DNA of 64,000 nt from Burkholderiales bacterium (GCA_026399835.1 JAPLQE010000016.1:119099-183098); one strand, 5' to 3'. Shown: positions 36,570-46,110, numbered from the stretch's first letter. Notes: generated from the letters alone by a model not told the origin. Program-made: numbers and translations.

Positions 36570-37811
36570 TCAGCGACTGGCGGTCGGAGCGGCCGGCGAG
36601 GCGCCGGCAGGGCTCACGGCAGGGTTCGCGGCCGGTACCGACGCGTCGCCCGGCCCGCCCGGGCCGGCGCCGGGCGCGATGCGCACCGGTGCGCCGGCGC
36701 GCAGCGCGCCGAGGTTGGCCGCGACGATGCGCTCGCCGGCCGCGAGGCCGGACTTCACCTCGACCCGGGCCGTGCCCGAGGTCTCGTCGCGCAGCCCGAG
36801 CACGACCTCCCGCTCGACCAGGCGCCCGTCGACGATCGCATACACGAAGGTGCGCGCGCCCGCGTCGCGGATCGCGGTCTGCGGCACGGCGATCACGCCC
36901 GATCGCGTCTCGACCGACAGCGTGCCCTGGGCGAAGAGCCCGGCGCGTACCGACGGGTCGCGGTTGTCGAGCGCGATGTAGACCGGCACCGAGCGCGTGC
37001 CGGCCTGCGTGGACGGCGCGATCCGGGCGATCCGGCCGATCTGCGGCCGCGCGACGCCCTCGATCCTCAGCTCGACCGTCTGGCCGACCCGCACCGAGCC
37101 GATCTCGGCCGCCGGCACCGGCGCGTCGATCTCCATGCGCGAGAGGTCGACCACCGCCATCACCCGGCCGTCGATCGGCAGCTTCTCGCCGGCCTGTGCG
37201 AAGCGCTCGGACACCACGCCGTCGATGGCGGCGCTCATCACCGTGTCGGCGAGCGCCTTGCGGGCGAGCGCGAGCTGCGCCGAGGCGGCGTCGCGGTTGC
37301 CCACGGCGATCTCCCAGCCGGACTGCGACTGGTCGAGCGCGCTCTGCGAGACGAAGCCCTTGTCGTGCAGCTGGCGGGTGTTCTCGAGCGTGCGTTTCGC
37401 CTGATCGACCTGCGAGGCCGCCGAGCGAAGGTTCGCCTCGCGCTCGCGCACGCGCATCTCGTACTCGGTCGCGTCGAGCCGCGCCACAACCTGGCCGCGC
37501 CGCACGGCCGTGCCCTCGCGGACCAGCACCTCGCGCAGCTCGCCGGCCACCTTCGTCTTGACCACCGTCTGGTCGACCGGCCGCAGCGTGCCGGTCAGCG
37601 GCACCGTCCTCGCGATCGTCACCGGCGCGAGCGTGATCACGTCGCCGGCGGCGAACTCGATCGCGGCCTGGGAGGTGGCCGGGGTGACCGACGCGGACCC
37701 GGCCGATGCCGGCACCTGCGCCGGCGCGGCCGCCCGCTGACGCAGCATCCATCCGCCGCCGGCGGCCAGGACCACGACGACCGCGGCGGAGATCAGGAGG
37801 GCAGGCTTCAT
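36570..37811 (-). CDS. RND efflux periplasmic adaptor (membrane fusion protein)
   Basis: This 413-residue HlyD/AcrA-type adaptor has an N-terminal membrane anchor (PALLISAAVVVVLAAGGGWML, 3-23). The biotinyl-lipoyl and hairpin parts follow: GTLRPVDQTVVKTKVAGELRE, REGTAVRRGQVVARLDATEYE and a coiled-coil hairpin (about 125-190). The beta-barrel part contains PVPAAEIGSVRVGQTVELRIEG. The C-terminal 40 residues are an Ala/Pro/Gly tail. The ATG overlaps the TetR stop (ATGA). It links the RND pump to an outer-membrane channel, perhaps the tolC at 31-32 kb. Confidence 0.93.
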   Translation of the reverse strand: MKPALLISAAVVVVLAAGGGWMLRQRAAAPAQVPASAGSASVTPATSQAAIEFAAGDVITLAPVTIARTVPLTGTLRPVDQTVVKTKVAGELREVLVREGTAVRRGQVVARLDATEYEMRVREREANLRSAASQVDQAKRTLENTRQLHDKGFVSQSALDQSQSGWEIAVGNRDAASAQLALARKALADTVMSAAIDGVVSERFAQAGEKLPIDGRVMAVVDLSRMEIDAPVPAAEIGSVRVGQTVELRIEGVARPQIGRIARIAPSTQAGTRSVPVYIALDNRDPSVRAGLFAQGTLSVETRSGVIAVPQTAIRDAGARTFVYAIVDGRLVEREVVLGLRDETSGTARVEVKSGLAAGERIVAANLGALRAGAPVRIAPGAGPGGPGDASVPAANPAVSPAGASPAAPTASR

Positions 37812-38473
37812 CGGGGGTCCGGGCGCAGGGCGGCCCTGATCAGGTCGAGGTGGGCGTCGATCAGGCGTTCGGGATCGACCGAGGCGCCGGCGATCCGGCA
37901 CAGGTCGAAGGAGTGGCTCCACATCGCCTTCATGACGAGCGGGGCGATCCACAGGTGGGCGGCGGTCTCGACGTCGACCGGACGGAACTCGCCGCGCTCG
38001 ATGCCGCGACCGATGATCGAGCCGAGCAGCGCGCCGTTCGGCTCGATCACCTCGTCGTGGAAGAACCGGGCGACCTCGGGGAAGTTCCCGGCCTCGGCCA
38101 TGATCAGCTTGGCGATGCCGGCCAGGCGGGTGGCGCCGAAGTCGCGCCACCAGCCGCGCAGGAACTGCTCGATCAGCAGGGTCGCGGGGGCGTCGGAGTC
38201 GGCGATCTCGGTGCGGAACCGGTCGAGCAGCACCACGATGTTCTCGCGGACCAGCGCCTTGAACAGCTCTTCCTTGTTCGCGAAGTACAGGTAGAGCGTG
38301 CCCTTGGACACGCCGGCGCGCGAGGCGATGTCGTCGAGCCGGGTCGCGGCGTAGCCGCGCTCGACGAACAGGTCCAGCGCGGCGGCCAGCAGCTCGGCGG
38401 GGCGGCTTTCCTTGCGGCGTTCCCAGCGCGGGGCGTGGGGCGCCTCGGGGGACGTGGCGTCGGCGGAATCCAT
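37808..38473 (-). CDS. TetR family transcriptional regulator
   Basis: This 221-residue one-component repressor has a helix-turn-helix (AAALDLFVERGYAATRLDDIASRAGVSKGTLYLYFANKEEL, about 28-68) followed by an all-helical ligand-binding domain of the AcrR/MexR-neighbour type. It is the first gene of the RND operon and lies 4 bp from a perfect 9-bp-arm inverted repeat, so autoregulation and repression of the pump are expected. The ligand is unknown. Confidence 0.93.
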   Translation of the reverse strand: MDSADATSPEAPHAPRWERRKESRPAELLAAALDLFVERGYAATRLDDIASRAGVSKGTLYLYFANKEELFKALVRENIVVLLDRFRTEIADSDAPATLLIEQFLRGWWRDFGATRLAGIAKLIMAEAGNFPEVARFFHDEVIEPNGALLGSIIGRGIERGEFRPVDVETAAHLWIAPLVMKAMWSHSFDLCRIAGASVDPERLIDAHLDLIRAALRPDPR

Positions 38474-38477
38474 CTAT

Positions 38478-38529
38478 CTTACTGACCGTTCAGTCAGTAA
38501 GTATAGGCCGACGCCGGCACGGGGGTCAA
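38478..38529 (-). promoter_or_regulatory. Promoter and TetR operator of the RND operon
   Basis: The minus strand shows TTGACC (38524-38529), an 18-bp spacer and TATACT (38500-38505), a good sigma-70-type promoter. Immediately downstream lies the inverted repeat CTTACTGAC-6-GTCAGTAAG (38478-38501), with 9-bp perfect arms, the size of TetR-family operators. It covers the end of the -10, the start point and the 5' leader, 4 bp from the tetR ATG at 38473. A bound repressor would block initiation. Confidence 0.8.
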
Positions 38530-38573
38530 TGCGGCACGGGCACGGCATGACACCACAACGATAATGCGGTCCG

Positions 38574-39464
38574 ATGCGCCCCGCTCACGTCGCCCAGCTG
38601 CTGCTGCTGTCCCTGCTCTGGGGCGGCTCGTACCTCTTCATGCGCTCGGCGGCCCCGGCCTTCGGCGCGATGCCGATGATCTTCCTGCGGATGGCGCTCG
38701 CCAGCCTGCTGGTGCTGCTGCCGCTGACCCTGTGGCGAGGCGGCTTCGCGACGATGCGCCGGCACTGGCGCGAGATCGCGGTGTTCGGCCTCGCGTTCAC
38801 CGCGGTGCCGTTCGCCGGACTGGGCTGGGCCGCGCTGTCGATCTCGGCCGGAATGCTCGCGGTGCTGCAGTCCTCGGCACCGATCTTCGCGGCGCTGGTG
38901 GCGGCGGTCTGGCTGCACGAACGCATCACGCCGGTCCGTGCGATCGGGCTGGCGGTCGGCCTGGCGGGCGTCGCGCTGCTGGTCTGGGACAAGGTCGGCG
39001 TGCGGGAGTCCGCGGGCCTCGCGATCCTGGTGACGCTGGCGGTCACGGTGCTCTGGGGCGTGTCCTCGAACTACGCGCGGGTGCGGCTTGCCGGCGTGGA
39101 CGCGCTGTCGCTCACCACCGGCAGCATTGGGGTCTCGGCACTGGCGCTGGCGCCCTTCGCCTGGGTCGCCTGGCCGGTGCACGACCCCGGCCCGCGGGCC
39201 TGGGTCGAGGTGGCCTTCCTCGGCGTCGCCTCGTCCGGCTTCGGCTTCCTGCTGTACTTCAGGCTGCTGCGCGCGATCGGCGCGGTGCGCGCCACCTCGG
39301 TCACCTTCCTCAATCCGCTGGTCGCGATGGCCTCGGCCGCCGTCTACCTCGGCGAGCCGGTGACCGGGCGCATGGTCGCCGGCTGCGCGGTGATCCTCGC
39401 CGGCACGGCGCTGACCCTCGGGCTGGTGCCGCTGCCCGGGCGTCGCGCGCCGGGGCGGGGGTAG
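38574..39464 (+). CDS. EamA/DMT-type transporter
   Basis: This is a 296-residue permease with ten membrane helices in two EamA repeats (about 7-137 and 148-280). It starts LLLLSLLWGGSYLFMRSAAPAF, and GAVRATSVTFLNPLVAMASA gives the second-repeat signature. Drug/metabolite transporters of this type export amino acids, nucleosides or drugs; no substrate can be assigned. A GATAAT hexamer at 38560-38565 ends 8 nt before the ATG, so it is probably leaderless. The gene is separate from the divergent RND operon. Confidence 0.9.
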   Translation: MRPAHVAQLLLLSLLWGGSYLFMRSAAPAFGAMPMIFLRMALASLLVLLPLTLWRGGFATMRRHWREIAVFGLAFTAVPFAGLGWAALSISAGMLAVLQSSAPIFAALVAAVWLHERITPVRAIGLAVGLAGVALLVWDKVGVRESAGLAILVTLAVTVLWGVSSNYARVRLAGVDALSLTTGSIGVSALALAPFAWVAWPVHDPGPRAWVEVAFLGVASSGFGFLLYFRLLRAIGAVRATSVTFLNPLVAMASAAVYLGEPVTGRMVAGCAVILAGTALTLGLVPLPGRRAPGRG

Positions 39465-39465
39465 C

Positions 39466-40413
39466 ATGACGCTCCCTACCGCACCCTTGCCCCCGCCCGC
39501 GATGCACGCCGACACCCCCAGCGCCACCTTCGGCCCGGTCACCGTGTTCTTCGGCGGCAAGAATGGCAAGTACCCCGACGGCAACCAGGTCGTCGTGCGC
39601 GGCGCCGACACGCTCGCGGTGTTCGACACGCCGCAGGTGTCGAACCGCATCGGCGCCGCCTTCGACGACGCCGACCTCGCGATCCTCGGCCACGTGCACG
39701 AGGACCACATGGCCGGGCTGCACCGCATCCCGCGGGCCGCGGTCCACGTGCACGAGGCCGACGTCGAGGCCGCGCGCAGCTGGGCCGGGCTGTCGCGGCA
39801 CTACGGCTATCCGGAGCCGGTGCTCGCCGCGCTGCGCACGAAGATCGAGCGCGACTTCGACTACGCGCCGCGCCCGGACGCGGTGGCCTACGCCGACGGC
39901 GCCCGCTGGGACCTCGGCGGCGGCGTGTCGGTGCATGCGGTGCACATGCCCGGCCACACCGCGGGCCACTGCGTGCTGGTGGTCGAGCCGGTGGGCGTGG
40001 CCTTCATCGGCGACATCGACCTGTCGAGCTTCGGCCCGTACTACGGCGATGCGACCTCCGGGCTCGGCGCGTTCCGGCGCACGCTGCGCCGCGTCGCGGA
40101 GGTGCCGGCGTCGACCTGGGTCACCTCCCACCACAAGGGCGTGTTCACCGAGCGCCCCGCGTTCGAGCGCGCGCTCGCGGCCTTCGCGGCGACGCTCGAC
40201 GCGCGCGAGGCGAAGCTGCTCGCCATGCTCGGCGACGCGCCGCGCACGCTCGAGGAACTCGTCCGCATGCGGCTGCTGTATCCGGTCGGCTACGAGGAGG
40301 TGTGGATCGACTGCGCCGAGCAGCGGACCATCGCCGCGCACCTCGACGAGATGGTGGCCGACGGGCGTGTCGAGGCGAGCGGCGACGGCCGCTATCGGGC
40401 AGCGCCGGCCTGA
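39466..40413 (+). CDS. MBL-fold metallo-hydrolase
   Basis: This is a 315-residue metallo-beta-lactamase-fold protein. [12 protein letters not shown] (about 75-86) provides the HxHxDH zinc site, followed by MPGHTAGHC and [21 protein letters not shown] with the other ligands. The C-terminal helical region (about 230-310; [15 protein letters not shown], then a winged-helix-like [18 protein letters not shown]) is found in hydrolases that act on small thioester or lactone substrates. The function is unassigned. The ATG follows the DMT stop by 1 bp. An inner ATG (39502) is an alternative start. The stop codon lies inside a 44-bp inverted-repeat arm. Confidence 0.88.
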   Translation: MTLPTAPLPPPAMHADTPSATFGPVTVFFGGKNGKYPDGNQVVVRGADTLAVFDTPQVSNRIGAAFDDADLAILGHVHEDHMAGLHRIPRAAVHVHEADVEAARSWAGLSRHYGYPEPVLAALRTKIERDFDYAPRPDAVAYADGARWDLGGGVSVHAVHMPGHTAGHCVLVVEPVGVAFIGDIDLSSFGPYYGDATSGLGAFRRTLRRVAEVPASTWVTSHHKGVFTERPAFERALAAFAATLDAREAKLLAMLGDAPRTLEELVRMRLLYPVGYEEVWIDCAEQRTIAAHLDEMVADGRVEASGDGRYRAAPA

Positions 40414-40441
40414 GCGCGGCCGTGCCCGCGCCGGCCGCCGC
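40398..40441 (+). repeat. Left arm of a perfect 44-bp inverted repeat flanking ykgJ
   Basis: This arm matches the reverse complement of 40731-40774 at 44 of 44 positions. It contains the stop codon of the MBL gene (40411-40413) and the GTG start of the YkgJ gene (40422-40424). Partial similarity continues beyond the core (GACCC-type blocks) with small gaps. Confidence 0.95.
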
Positions 40442-40709
40442 GGCCGACCCCGCGCCCGCCTGCCGCCCGGGCTGCGGCGCCTGCTGCAGCGCCCCGTCGA
40501 TCACGACGCCGATGCCGGGGATGCCGCGCGGCAAGCCGGCCGGCGAGCGCTGCCTGCACCTCGACGACGCGATGCGCTGCGGGCTGTTCGGGCGGCCCGA
40601 GCGGCCGGCCTTCTGCGGCGGGCTGCAGCCCTCGCGCGAGATGTGCGGCGACGACCGCGTCCAGGCGATCGCCTGGCTGGCACGGATGGAGCGCCTGACG
40701 GCGCCCTGA
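40422..40709 (+). CDS. YkgJ-type cysteine-cluster protein
   Basis: This is a 95-residue protein with a GTG start 8 bp after the MBL stop. CRPGCGACC (about 15-23) begins a cysteine cluster of the YkgJ/UPF0153 family, thought to chelate zinc or iron. Further cysteines are at GERCLHL, MRCGLFG, FCGGL and EMCGDD. The usual start of this family is a few residues before the first cysteine. It is tightly coupled to the MBL gene. The whole gene body sits between two perfect inverted-repeat arms, and the right arm carries an inverted copy of this gene's start. Confidence 0.85.
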   Translation: MPAPAAAADPAPACRPGCGACCSAPSITTPMPGMPRGKPAGERCLHLDDAMRCGLFGRPERPAFCGGLQPSREMCGDDRVQAIAWLARMERLTAP

Positions 40710-40730
40710 GCCGACTGCCCGCGGGTCGGG

Positions 40731-40774
40731 GCGGCGGCCGGCGCGGGCACGGCCGCGCTCAGGCCGGCGCTGCC
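40731..40774 (-). repeat. Right arm of the 44-bp inverted repeat flanking ykgJ
   Basis: This is the exact reverse complement of 40398-40441. Read on the minus strand it repeats the MBL stop and the ykgJ GTG start with the first codons (VPAPAA). It ends 17 bp before the glutathione S-transferase remnant. Confidence 0.95.
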
Positions 40775-40790
40775 GGATGCCTCCAAGGCG

Positions 40791-40967
40791 ATGGCGATCG
40801 CCAGATCCACCAAGCGTCTCGCTTGGGTCGAGACCGAGCTCGCGGACTGGACGAACTTCGTCGGCATGCCGCTCGACGCGTCCCCGAACCTGCAGGCCTT
40901 CATGGGCCGGGTGGCGGGGCGTGCGGGCGTGCAGGCGGCGCTCAAGGCCGAAGGCCTGATGAAGTGA
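40791..40967 (+). pseudogene. Glutathione S-transferase C-terminal fragment
   Basis: A 58-codon open frame ends in DASPNLQAFMGRVAGRAGVQ and then AALKAEGLMK. This is the recognisable last 40 residues of a beta-class glutathione S-transferase (compare the family form xxxNLxAYxxRVAARPAVQAALKAEGL). The remaining about 160 residues, including the GSH-binding thioredoxin domain, are absent. The first 18 residues do not match GST. It is a decayed relic between ykgJ's repeat and the MacA-like gene. The rest of the 40710-41025 gap shows only the repeat arm and the macA -10. Confidence 0.7.
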
Positions 40968-41010
40968 GGGGTCGGCGCGTCGGCGACCTCGGCCGCCGGT
41001 CGCGCGCCCG

Positions 41011-41016
41011 TATACT
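41011..41016 (+). promoter_or_regulatory. Adaptor gene -10 element (TATACT)
   Basis: TATACT ends 9 nt before the ATG at 41026. With a start site 6-8 nt downstream of the -10, the mRNA would have almost no leader. No Shine-Dalgarno sequence is visible. Confidence 0.45.
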
Positions 41017-41025
41017 CGGCTCACG

Positions 41026-43182
41026 ATGAACGCACGAACCTGGATCAGTGGGCTGCTGGTGGCCGGTGCGCTCGGCGGCGGCGGATGGTGGTGGTGGCAG
41101 CAGCAGGCCGCCGCCGATGCGCCGCAGCTGCGCACCGCCAAGATCGAGCGCGGCACGCTGACCGCGACGGTCGCCGCCTCGGGCACGCTCGCACCGACCG
41201 TCCAGGTGCAGGTCAGCTCGCAGGTTTCCGGCCAGATCCGCGAGGTGCTGACCGACTTCAACGCCGAGGTCCGCAAGGGCCAGGTGCTCGCGCGCATCGA
41301 CCCCGAGACCTTCGAGTACCGTGTGCGCCAGGCCGAGGCCGACCTCGAGGCGGCCCGCGCGCAGGTCGGCGTGCAGCAGGCCACGCTCGCGGCGCGCCGC
41401 TCCGACCTGAATCGCGCGCGCATCAACTACGAGGAGGCGCTGCGCGATTTCGACCGCAAGCAGGACCTGGTCGCGCGCAACTTCATCTCGCCCGCCGAGC
41501 GCGACAAGGCTCGCTCGGTCGCGCGTGCGCTCGAGCAGGACGTCGCCGCCGCGGCCGCGCAGATCGACCTGGGCGACGCCCAGGTGCGCAACGCGCGCTC
41601 GACCGTCCAGCAGCGCGAGGCGCAGCTCGCCTCGGCGCGCGTGGACCTCGGGCGCACGGTCATCCGCGCGCCGGTCGACGGCGTGGTGATCAAGCGCTCG
41701 ATCGAGCCGGGTCAGACGGTGGCGGTCAGCCTCGCCGCGCCCGAGCTTTTCCTGATCGCGCAGAACCTGCGCGACATGCAGGTCGAGGTGTCGATCGACG
41801 AGGCCGAGGTCGCGCGGCTGCGCGTCGGCCAGCGCACCACCTTCACCGTCGATGCCTTCCCGGGCCGCAGCTTCGAGGGCACGGTCATGCAGGTGCGCAA
41901 GGCCTCTAAGAGCGAGCAGAACGTCATCACCTACACCGCCGTCGTGTCGGCCGACAACGACCAGCAGGCGCTGCTGCCCGGCATGACCGCCAACGTGCGC
42001 ATCGTGACCGACGTGCGCAACGAGGCGCTGAAGGTGCCGAACGCGGCGCTGCGCTTCAAGCCGCCGGGCTGGAGCGAGGCGCCCAAGTCCGCCGGCCTGC
42101 CGGCGCCGCTCGCCGTCGCCATGTCGGCCTGGCTGCCCGAGGCGGCCGCGCAGGCATCGGGCGGTGGGCTGCAGGCCTACCGCGAGCGGCTCGAGCGCGA
42201 ACTGTCGCCGAGCGATGCGCAGAAGGCGCGCATCGATGCCGCGTTCGCTGCGGCGCGCGAGCGCTTCGGCGCCGTGCGCGATGCCGACGAGGCCGAGCGC
42301 CCGAAGCTCATGGCGCGCAACCGCGAGACGATGCGCGCCCAGATCGCCGAGGCGCTCGATCCGGCGCAGCGCAAGACCTTCGCCGCGATCAACGCCGAGA
42401 TCGATGCCCGCCGTGCGGCGGGCGGGGGCGGCGCGCCGGCGGCGGCCGGGGCGGGGAGTGCCGCCACCGCGGCGGGCGCGGCCGGTGCCTCCGCGGCTGC
42501 GGCCGGAGCGTCCGCCGCCGGAGCGTCCGCAGCCGGTGCGTCCGCCGCGGCGGCCGCGCCGAAGGTCGGCGATCAGAAGGCCGGCGATCAGAAGGCCGGC
42601 GAAGCCAAGGCTGCCGACTCCAAGGCCGCGCCGGCCCGGCCCGGCGAGCCTGCCGCGCCCGCCGCCCGACCGGGCGAGCCTCGCCCCGCTGCGGGGGGTG
42701 GCGGCGGCCCCGGCGGCCAGATGGCCGCGTTCCGCCAGCGCCTCGAGCGCGACCTCGCGCTCACCGACGCGCAGCGTGGCCAGCTCGACGGCATCTTCGG
42801 CGGCATGCGCGAGCGCTTCATGGCGCTGCGCGACGCGCCCGAGGGCGAGCGCGCGAAGCTCTCCGAGCGGCTGCGCGCCGACATGCGCGCGCAGATCGGC
42901 GAGATCCTCGACCCGGCGCAGAAGAAGAAGTACGCCGAGATACTGGTCGAGCTGGCCGGGCGCAGCGTCGCGCGCGGTCGGGTGTTCGTGCCCGGCCCCG
43001 ACGGCAAGCCGGTGCCGCTCGAGCTGCGCCTCGGCCTGTCCGACGGCGCGTTCACCGAGGTCATCGCGGTGACCGGCGGCGGCAAGCTCGACGCGGGCGA
43101 CCTCGTCTACGTCGGCGTGGTCGGCGGCCCGAGCGCCCCCGGCCCGGCGACACCCGCGCGTCCCGCGGGCCCGCGGCTCTGA
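41026..43182 (+). CDS. MacA-like efflux adaptor with inserted tandem Spy-like modules
   Basis: This is a 718-residue periplasmic adaptor; MacA proteins are usually about 370-400 residues. Residues 1-345 are standard: membrane anchor (ISGLLVAGALGGGGWWWW), lipoyl (GTLAPTVQVQVSSQVSGQIRE), coiled-coil hairpin (about 100-205), and barrel. The final MacA segment (GRVFVPGPDGKPVPLELRLGLSDGAFTEV) is at about 650-680. Between them are two helical repeats of LTxxQ/Spy type (about 379-466 and 563-640; LERELSPSDAQKARID, LERDLALTDAQRGQLD) separated by an Ala/Gly linker with 15-bp DNA repeats. Spy modules are chaperone or stress-sensing folds. It is followed by an ATPase and a permease of the MacB type. Insertion seen; role inferred. 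Confidence 0.88.
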   Translation: MNARTWISGLLVAGALGGGGWWWWQQQAAADAPQLRTAKIERGTLTATVAASGTLAPTVQVQVSSQVSGQIREVLTDFNAEVRKGQVLARIDPETFEYRVRQAEADLEAARAQVGVQQATLAARRSDLNRARINYEEALRDFDRKQDLVARNFISPAERDKARSVARALEQDVAAAAAQIDLGDAQVRNARSTVQQREAQLASARVDLGRTVIRAPVDGVVIKRSIEPGQTVAVSLAAPELFLIAQNLRDMQVEVSIDEAEVARLRVGQRTTFTVDAFPGRSFEGTVMQVRKASKSEQNVITYTAVVSADNDQQALLPGMTANVRIVTDVRNEALKVPNAALRFKPPGWSEAPKSAGLPAPLAVAMSAWLPEAAAQASGGGLQAYRERLERELSPSDAQKARIDAAFAAARERFGAVRDADEAERPKLMARNRETMRAQIAEALDPAQRKTFAAINAEIDARRAAGGGGAPAAAGAGSAATAAGAAGASAAAAGASAAGASAAGASAAAAAPKVGDQKAGDQKAGEAKAADSKAAPARPGEPAAPAARPGEPRPAAGGGGGPGGQMAAFRQRLERDLALTDAQRGQLDGIFGGMRERFMALRDAPEGERAKLSERLRADMRAQIGEILDPAQKKKYAEILVELAGRSVARGRVFVPGPDGKPVPLELRLGLSDGAFTEVIAVTGGGKLDAGDLVYVGVVGGPSAPGPATPARPAGPRL
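42505..42606 (+). repeat. Two sets of 15-bp tandem repeats within the adaptor gene
   Basis: Three 15-bp units GGAGCGTCCGCCGCC-like (42505-42549) encode GASAA repeats. Three units AAGGCCGGCGATCAG-like (42562-42606) encode KAGDQ repeats. Copies differ at one to four bases. They form the flexible linker between the two Spy-like modules. The unit length is a multiple of three, so copy-number change would lengthen the linker without breaking the frame. Confidence 0.85.
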
Positions 43183-43190
43183 GCGTCGCC

Positions 43191-43964
<774 letters not shown>

Positions 43965-43975
43965 GGGGCCGCGCG

Positions 43976-45220
43976 ATGGACCTGCTGTCGACCTTCCGGA
44001 TCGCGCTGCGCGCGCTGCGCACCAACTCGCTGCGCTCGGCGCTGACCATGCTCGGCATCATCATCGGCGTGGGCGCGGTGATCGCGATGATCGGCGTGGG
44101 CAAGGGCGCGCAGACCCGCGTCGAGGAGCAGGTCCGCAGCCTCGGCTCGAACGTGATGGTGCTGTGGCCCTCGTCGACCAACACCGGCGGCGTGCGCAGC
44201 GGCGTGGGCGGCGTGCAGACGCTGACCGAGGACGATGCCCGCGCGATCCCGATCGAGGTGCCCGAGGTGCTCTTCGCGGCGCCGACGCACCGTGCCTCGG
44301 GGCAGGTGGTCTACGGCAACCAGAACTGGTTCGCCGCGGTCTTCGGCGTCAACAACGACTTCTTCGACGTGCGCGAGTGGGGGCTGGTGGCTGGCCGCCT
44401 CTTCGAGCCGAACGAGACCGCGAGCGCCGGCAAGGTCATCATCATCGGCCAGACGGTCGCCCGCCAGCTGTTCGGCGAGGACACGCCCTTCGAGGACATG
44501 ATCGACCGCACGGTGCGCCTGCGCCGCGTGCCGCTCACGATCATCGGCGTCGCCGAGCGCAAGGGCCAGAGCGCGGTCGGCCAGGACCAGGACGACGCGG
44601 TCTTCGTGCCGTTGTCGACCGCGCGCACGCGGCTCTTCGGCATCGTGCAGGGCAAGCTTCGCCGGGTGAACTCGATCTGGATCAAGGTCGGCCCGAGCGA
44701 GGACATGAAGCAGGCCGAGGACGGCATCCGCGCGCTGCTGCGCCAGCGGCACCGCCTGCAGCCCGGTCAGGAGGACGACTTCACCATCCGCAACCTGACC
44801 GAGGTGATGCAGGCCCAGGAGGCGGCCAGCCGCGCGATGACCGCGCTGCTCGCCGCGATCGCGGGCGTGAGCCTGCTGGTCGGCGGCATCGGCATCATGA
44901 ACATCATGCTGGTCTCGGTCACCGAGCGCACCCGCGAGATCGGGCTGCGGATGGCGGTCGGCGCGCGCGGCAACGACATCCTGTCGCAGTTCCTGGTGGA
45001 GGCGGTCACGCTCGCCTCGATCGGCGGCGCGATCGGCGTGGCGCTCGGCGTGGTCGCCGCGCAGCTCGTCGGGCAGTCGGCGGGCTGGCGCATCGAGATC
45101 GACACCCGGGCCATCGTCATGGCCTTCGGCTTCGCCGCGATGGTCGGCATCTTCTTCGGCTACTACCCCGCACGCAAGGCGTCCCGGCTCGAGCCGATCG
45201 ACGCACTGCGCTACGAGTGA
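43976..45220 (+). CDS. MacB-type ABC transporter permease
   Basis: This 414-residue permease starts [32 protein letters not shown] with the first membrane helix, then a large periplasmic domain (about 45-285), and three C-terminal helices ([33 protein letters not shown] is the family signature). The ATG at 43976 has GAGGGG upstream; an in-frame TTG at 43961 is less likely. The product is coupled with the ATPase and the Spy-bearing adaptor, forming a tripartite efflux or lipoprotein-like export system that may use TolC. Confidence 0.94.
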   Translation: MDLLSTFRIALRALRTNSLRSALTMLGIIIGVGAVIAMIGVGKGAQTRVEEQVRSLGSNVMVLWPSSTNTGGVRSGVGGVQTLTEDDARAIPIEVPEVLFAAPTHRASGQVVYGNQNWFAAVFGVNNDFFDVREWGLVAGRLFEPNETASAGKVIIIGQTVARQLFGEDTPFEDMIDRTVRLRRVPLTIIGVAERKGQSAVGQDQDDAVFVPLSTARTRLFGIVQGKLRRVNSIWIKVGPSEDMKQAEDGIRALLRQRHRLQPGQEDDFTIRNLTEVMQAQEAASRAMTALLAAIAGVSLLVGGIGIMNIMLVSVTERTREIGLRMAVGARGNDILSQFLVEAVTLASIGGAIGVALGVVAAQLVGQSAGWRIEIDTRAIVMAFGFAAMVGIFFGYYPARKASRLEPIDALRYE

Positions 45221-45234
45221 CCGGTACACGCGAC

Positions 45235-46086
45235 ATGAGCAACGCCCCTGCAACCATCCCCAACGCGCTGAGCGTCGCCGGCATCGATCCCTCGGGCGGC
45301 GCCGGCATCTACGCCGATCTGAAGGCCTTCTCCGCGCTCGGCGCCTACGGCTGTGGCGTCGTCGCCGCGCTGACCGCGCAGAACACGCAGGCGGTCACCG
45401 GCATCCACGGCGTGCCGCCCGAGTTCGTGCGGCTGCAGCTCGACACGCTGTTCGCCGACGTCCGGATCGACACCTGCAAGATCGGCATGCTCGGCACCGC
45501 CGCCATCGCCCGTGCCGTCGCCGAGGGCCTCGCGCGGCCGATCGCCGCCGGCGCCCCGGCCCATGTCGTGGTCGATCCGGTGATGGTGGCCAAGAGCGGC
45601 GACGCGCTGCTGTCGAAGGACGCGACCTCGATGCTGATCGAGGCGATCCTGCCGCTGGCGACGGTGCTCACGCCCAACCTGCCCGAGGCCGGCGTGCTGC
45701 TGCGCGAGCGCGCGCCCGACACGCTGCGCGAGATGTACCGCGCCGCCGAGCGGCTGCGCCGGCTGCTGCCCGACTCGAAGCACGCCTGGGTGATGCTCAA
45801 GGGCGGCCACCTCGAGGGCGACGCGGTCGACCTGCTGCACGACGGCGACCGGATGATCGAGCTGCCGGCGCCACGGATCGACACGAGGAACACGCACGGC
45901 ACCGGCTGCTCGCTGTCGGCCGCGATCGCCGCGCTCCTGCCGCGCAGCGGCTCGGTGCCCGAAGCGGTCGCGGACGCCAAGCGCTGGCTGACCGAGGCCA
46001 TCCGCAGGTCGGGCGAGCTGTCGGTCGGTCAGGGACACGGCCCTGTGCACCACTTCCACACGGTCTGGCCGGCGCCGAGCCGGTAA
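45235..46086 (+). CDS. thiD: Hydroxymethylpyrimidine/phosphomethylpyrimidine kinase
   Basis: ThiD phosphorylates HMP and HMP-P in thiamine synthesis. This 283-residue ribokinase-fold enzyme has [20 protein letters not shown] (about 13-32), [31 protein letters not shown] (near 110) and the C-terminal [20 protein letters not shown] with the anion-hole GTGC. The ATG is 14 bp after the permease stop; the two may share a transcript without a functional link. Confidence 0.95.
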   Translation: MSNAPATIPNALSVAGIDPSGGAGIYADLKAFSALGAYGCGVVAALTAQNTQAVTGIHGVPPEFVRLQLDTLFADVRIDTCKIGMLGTAAIARAVAEGLARPIAAGAPAHVVVDPVMVAKSGDALLSKDATSMLIEAILPLATVLTPNLPEAGVLLRERAPDTLREMYRAAERLRRLLPDSKHAWVMLKGGHLEGDAVDLLHDGDRMIELPAPRIDTRNTHGTGCSLSAAIAALLPRSGSVPEAVADAKRWLTEAIRRSGELSVGQGHGPVHHFHTVWPAPSR

Positions 46087-46110
46087 CATCGCGGTCTTCC
46101 CGATTCCAGG

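Noticed and set aside
33385..37752. A 1455-codon minus-strand frame overlapping the RND permease
   Set aside because: Off-frame reading of the real permease and adaptor genes; no family motifs.
33387..38294. A 1635-codon open frame on the plus strand opposite the RND operon
   Set aside because: It is antisense to clearly homologous pump genes. Long open antisense frames are expected in GC-rich DNA, and its residue use (Arg/His/Gln/Asp-rich) is that of a shadow frame.
42505..42606. Possible CRISPR-like array
   Set aside because: The units are contiguous 15-bp repeats with no spacers and lie within a coding region as linker codons.
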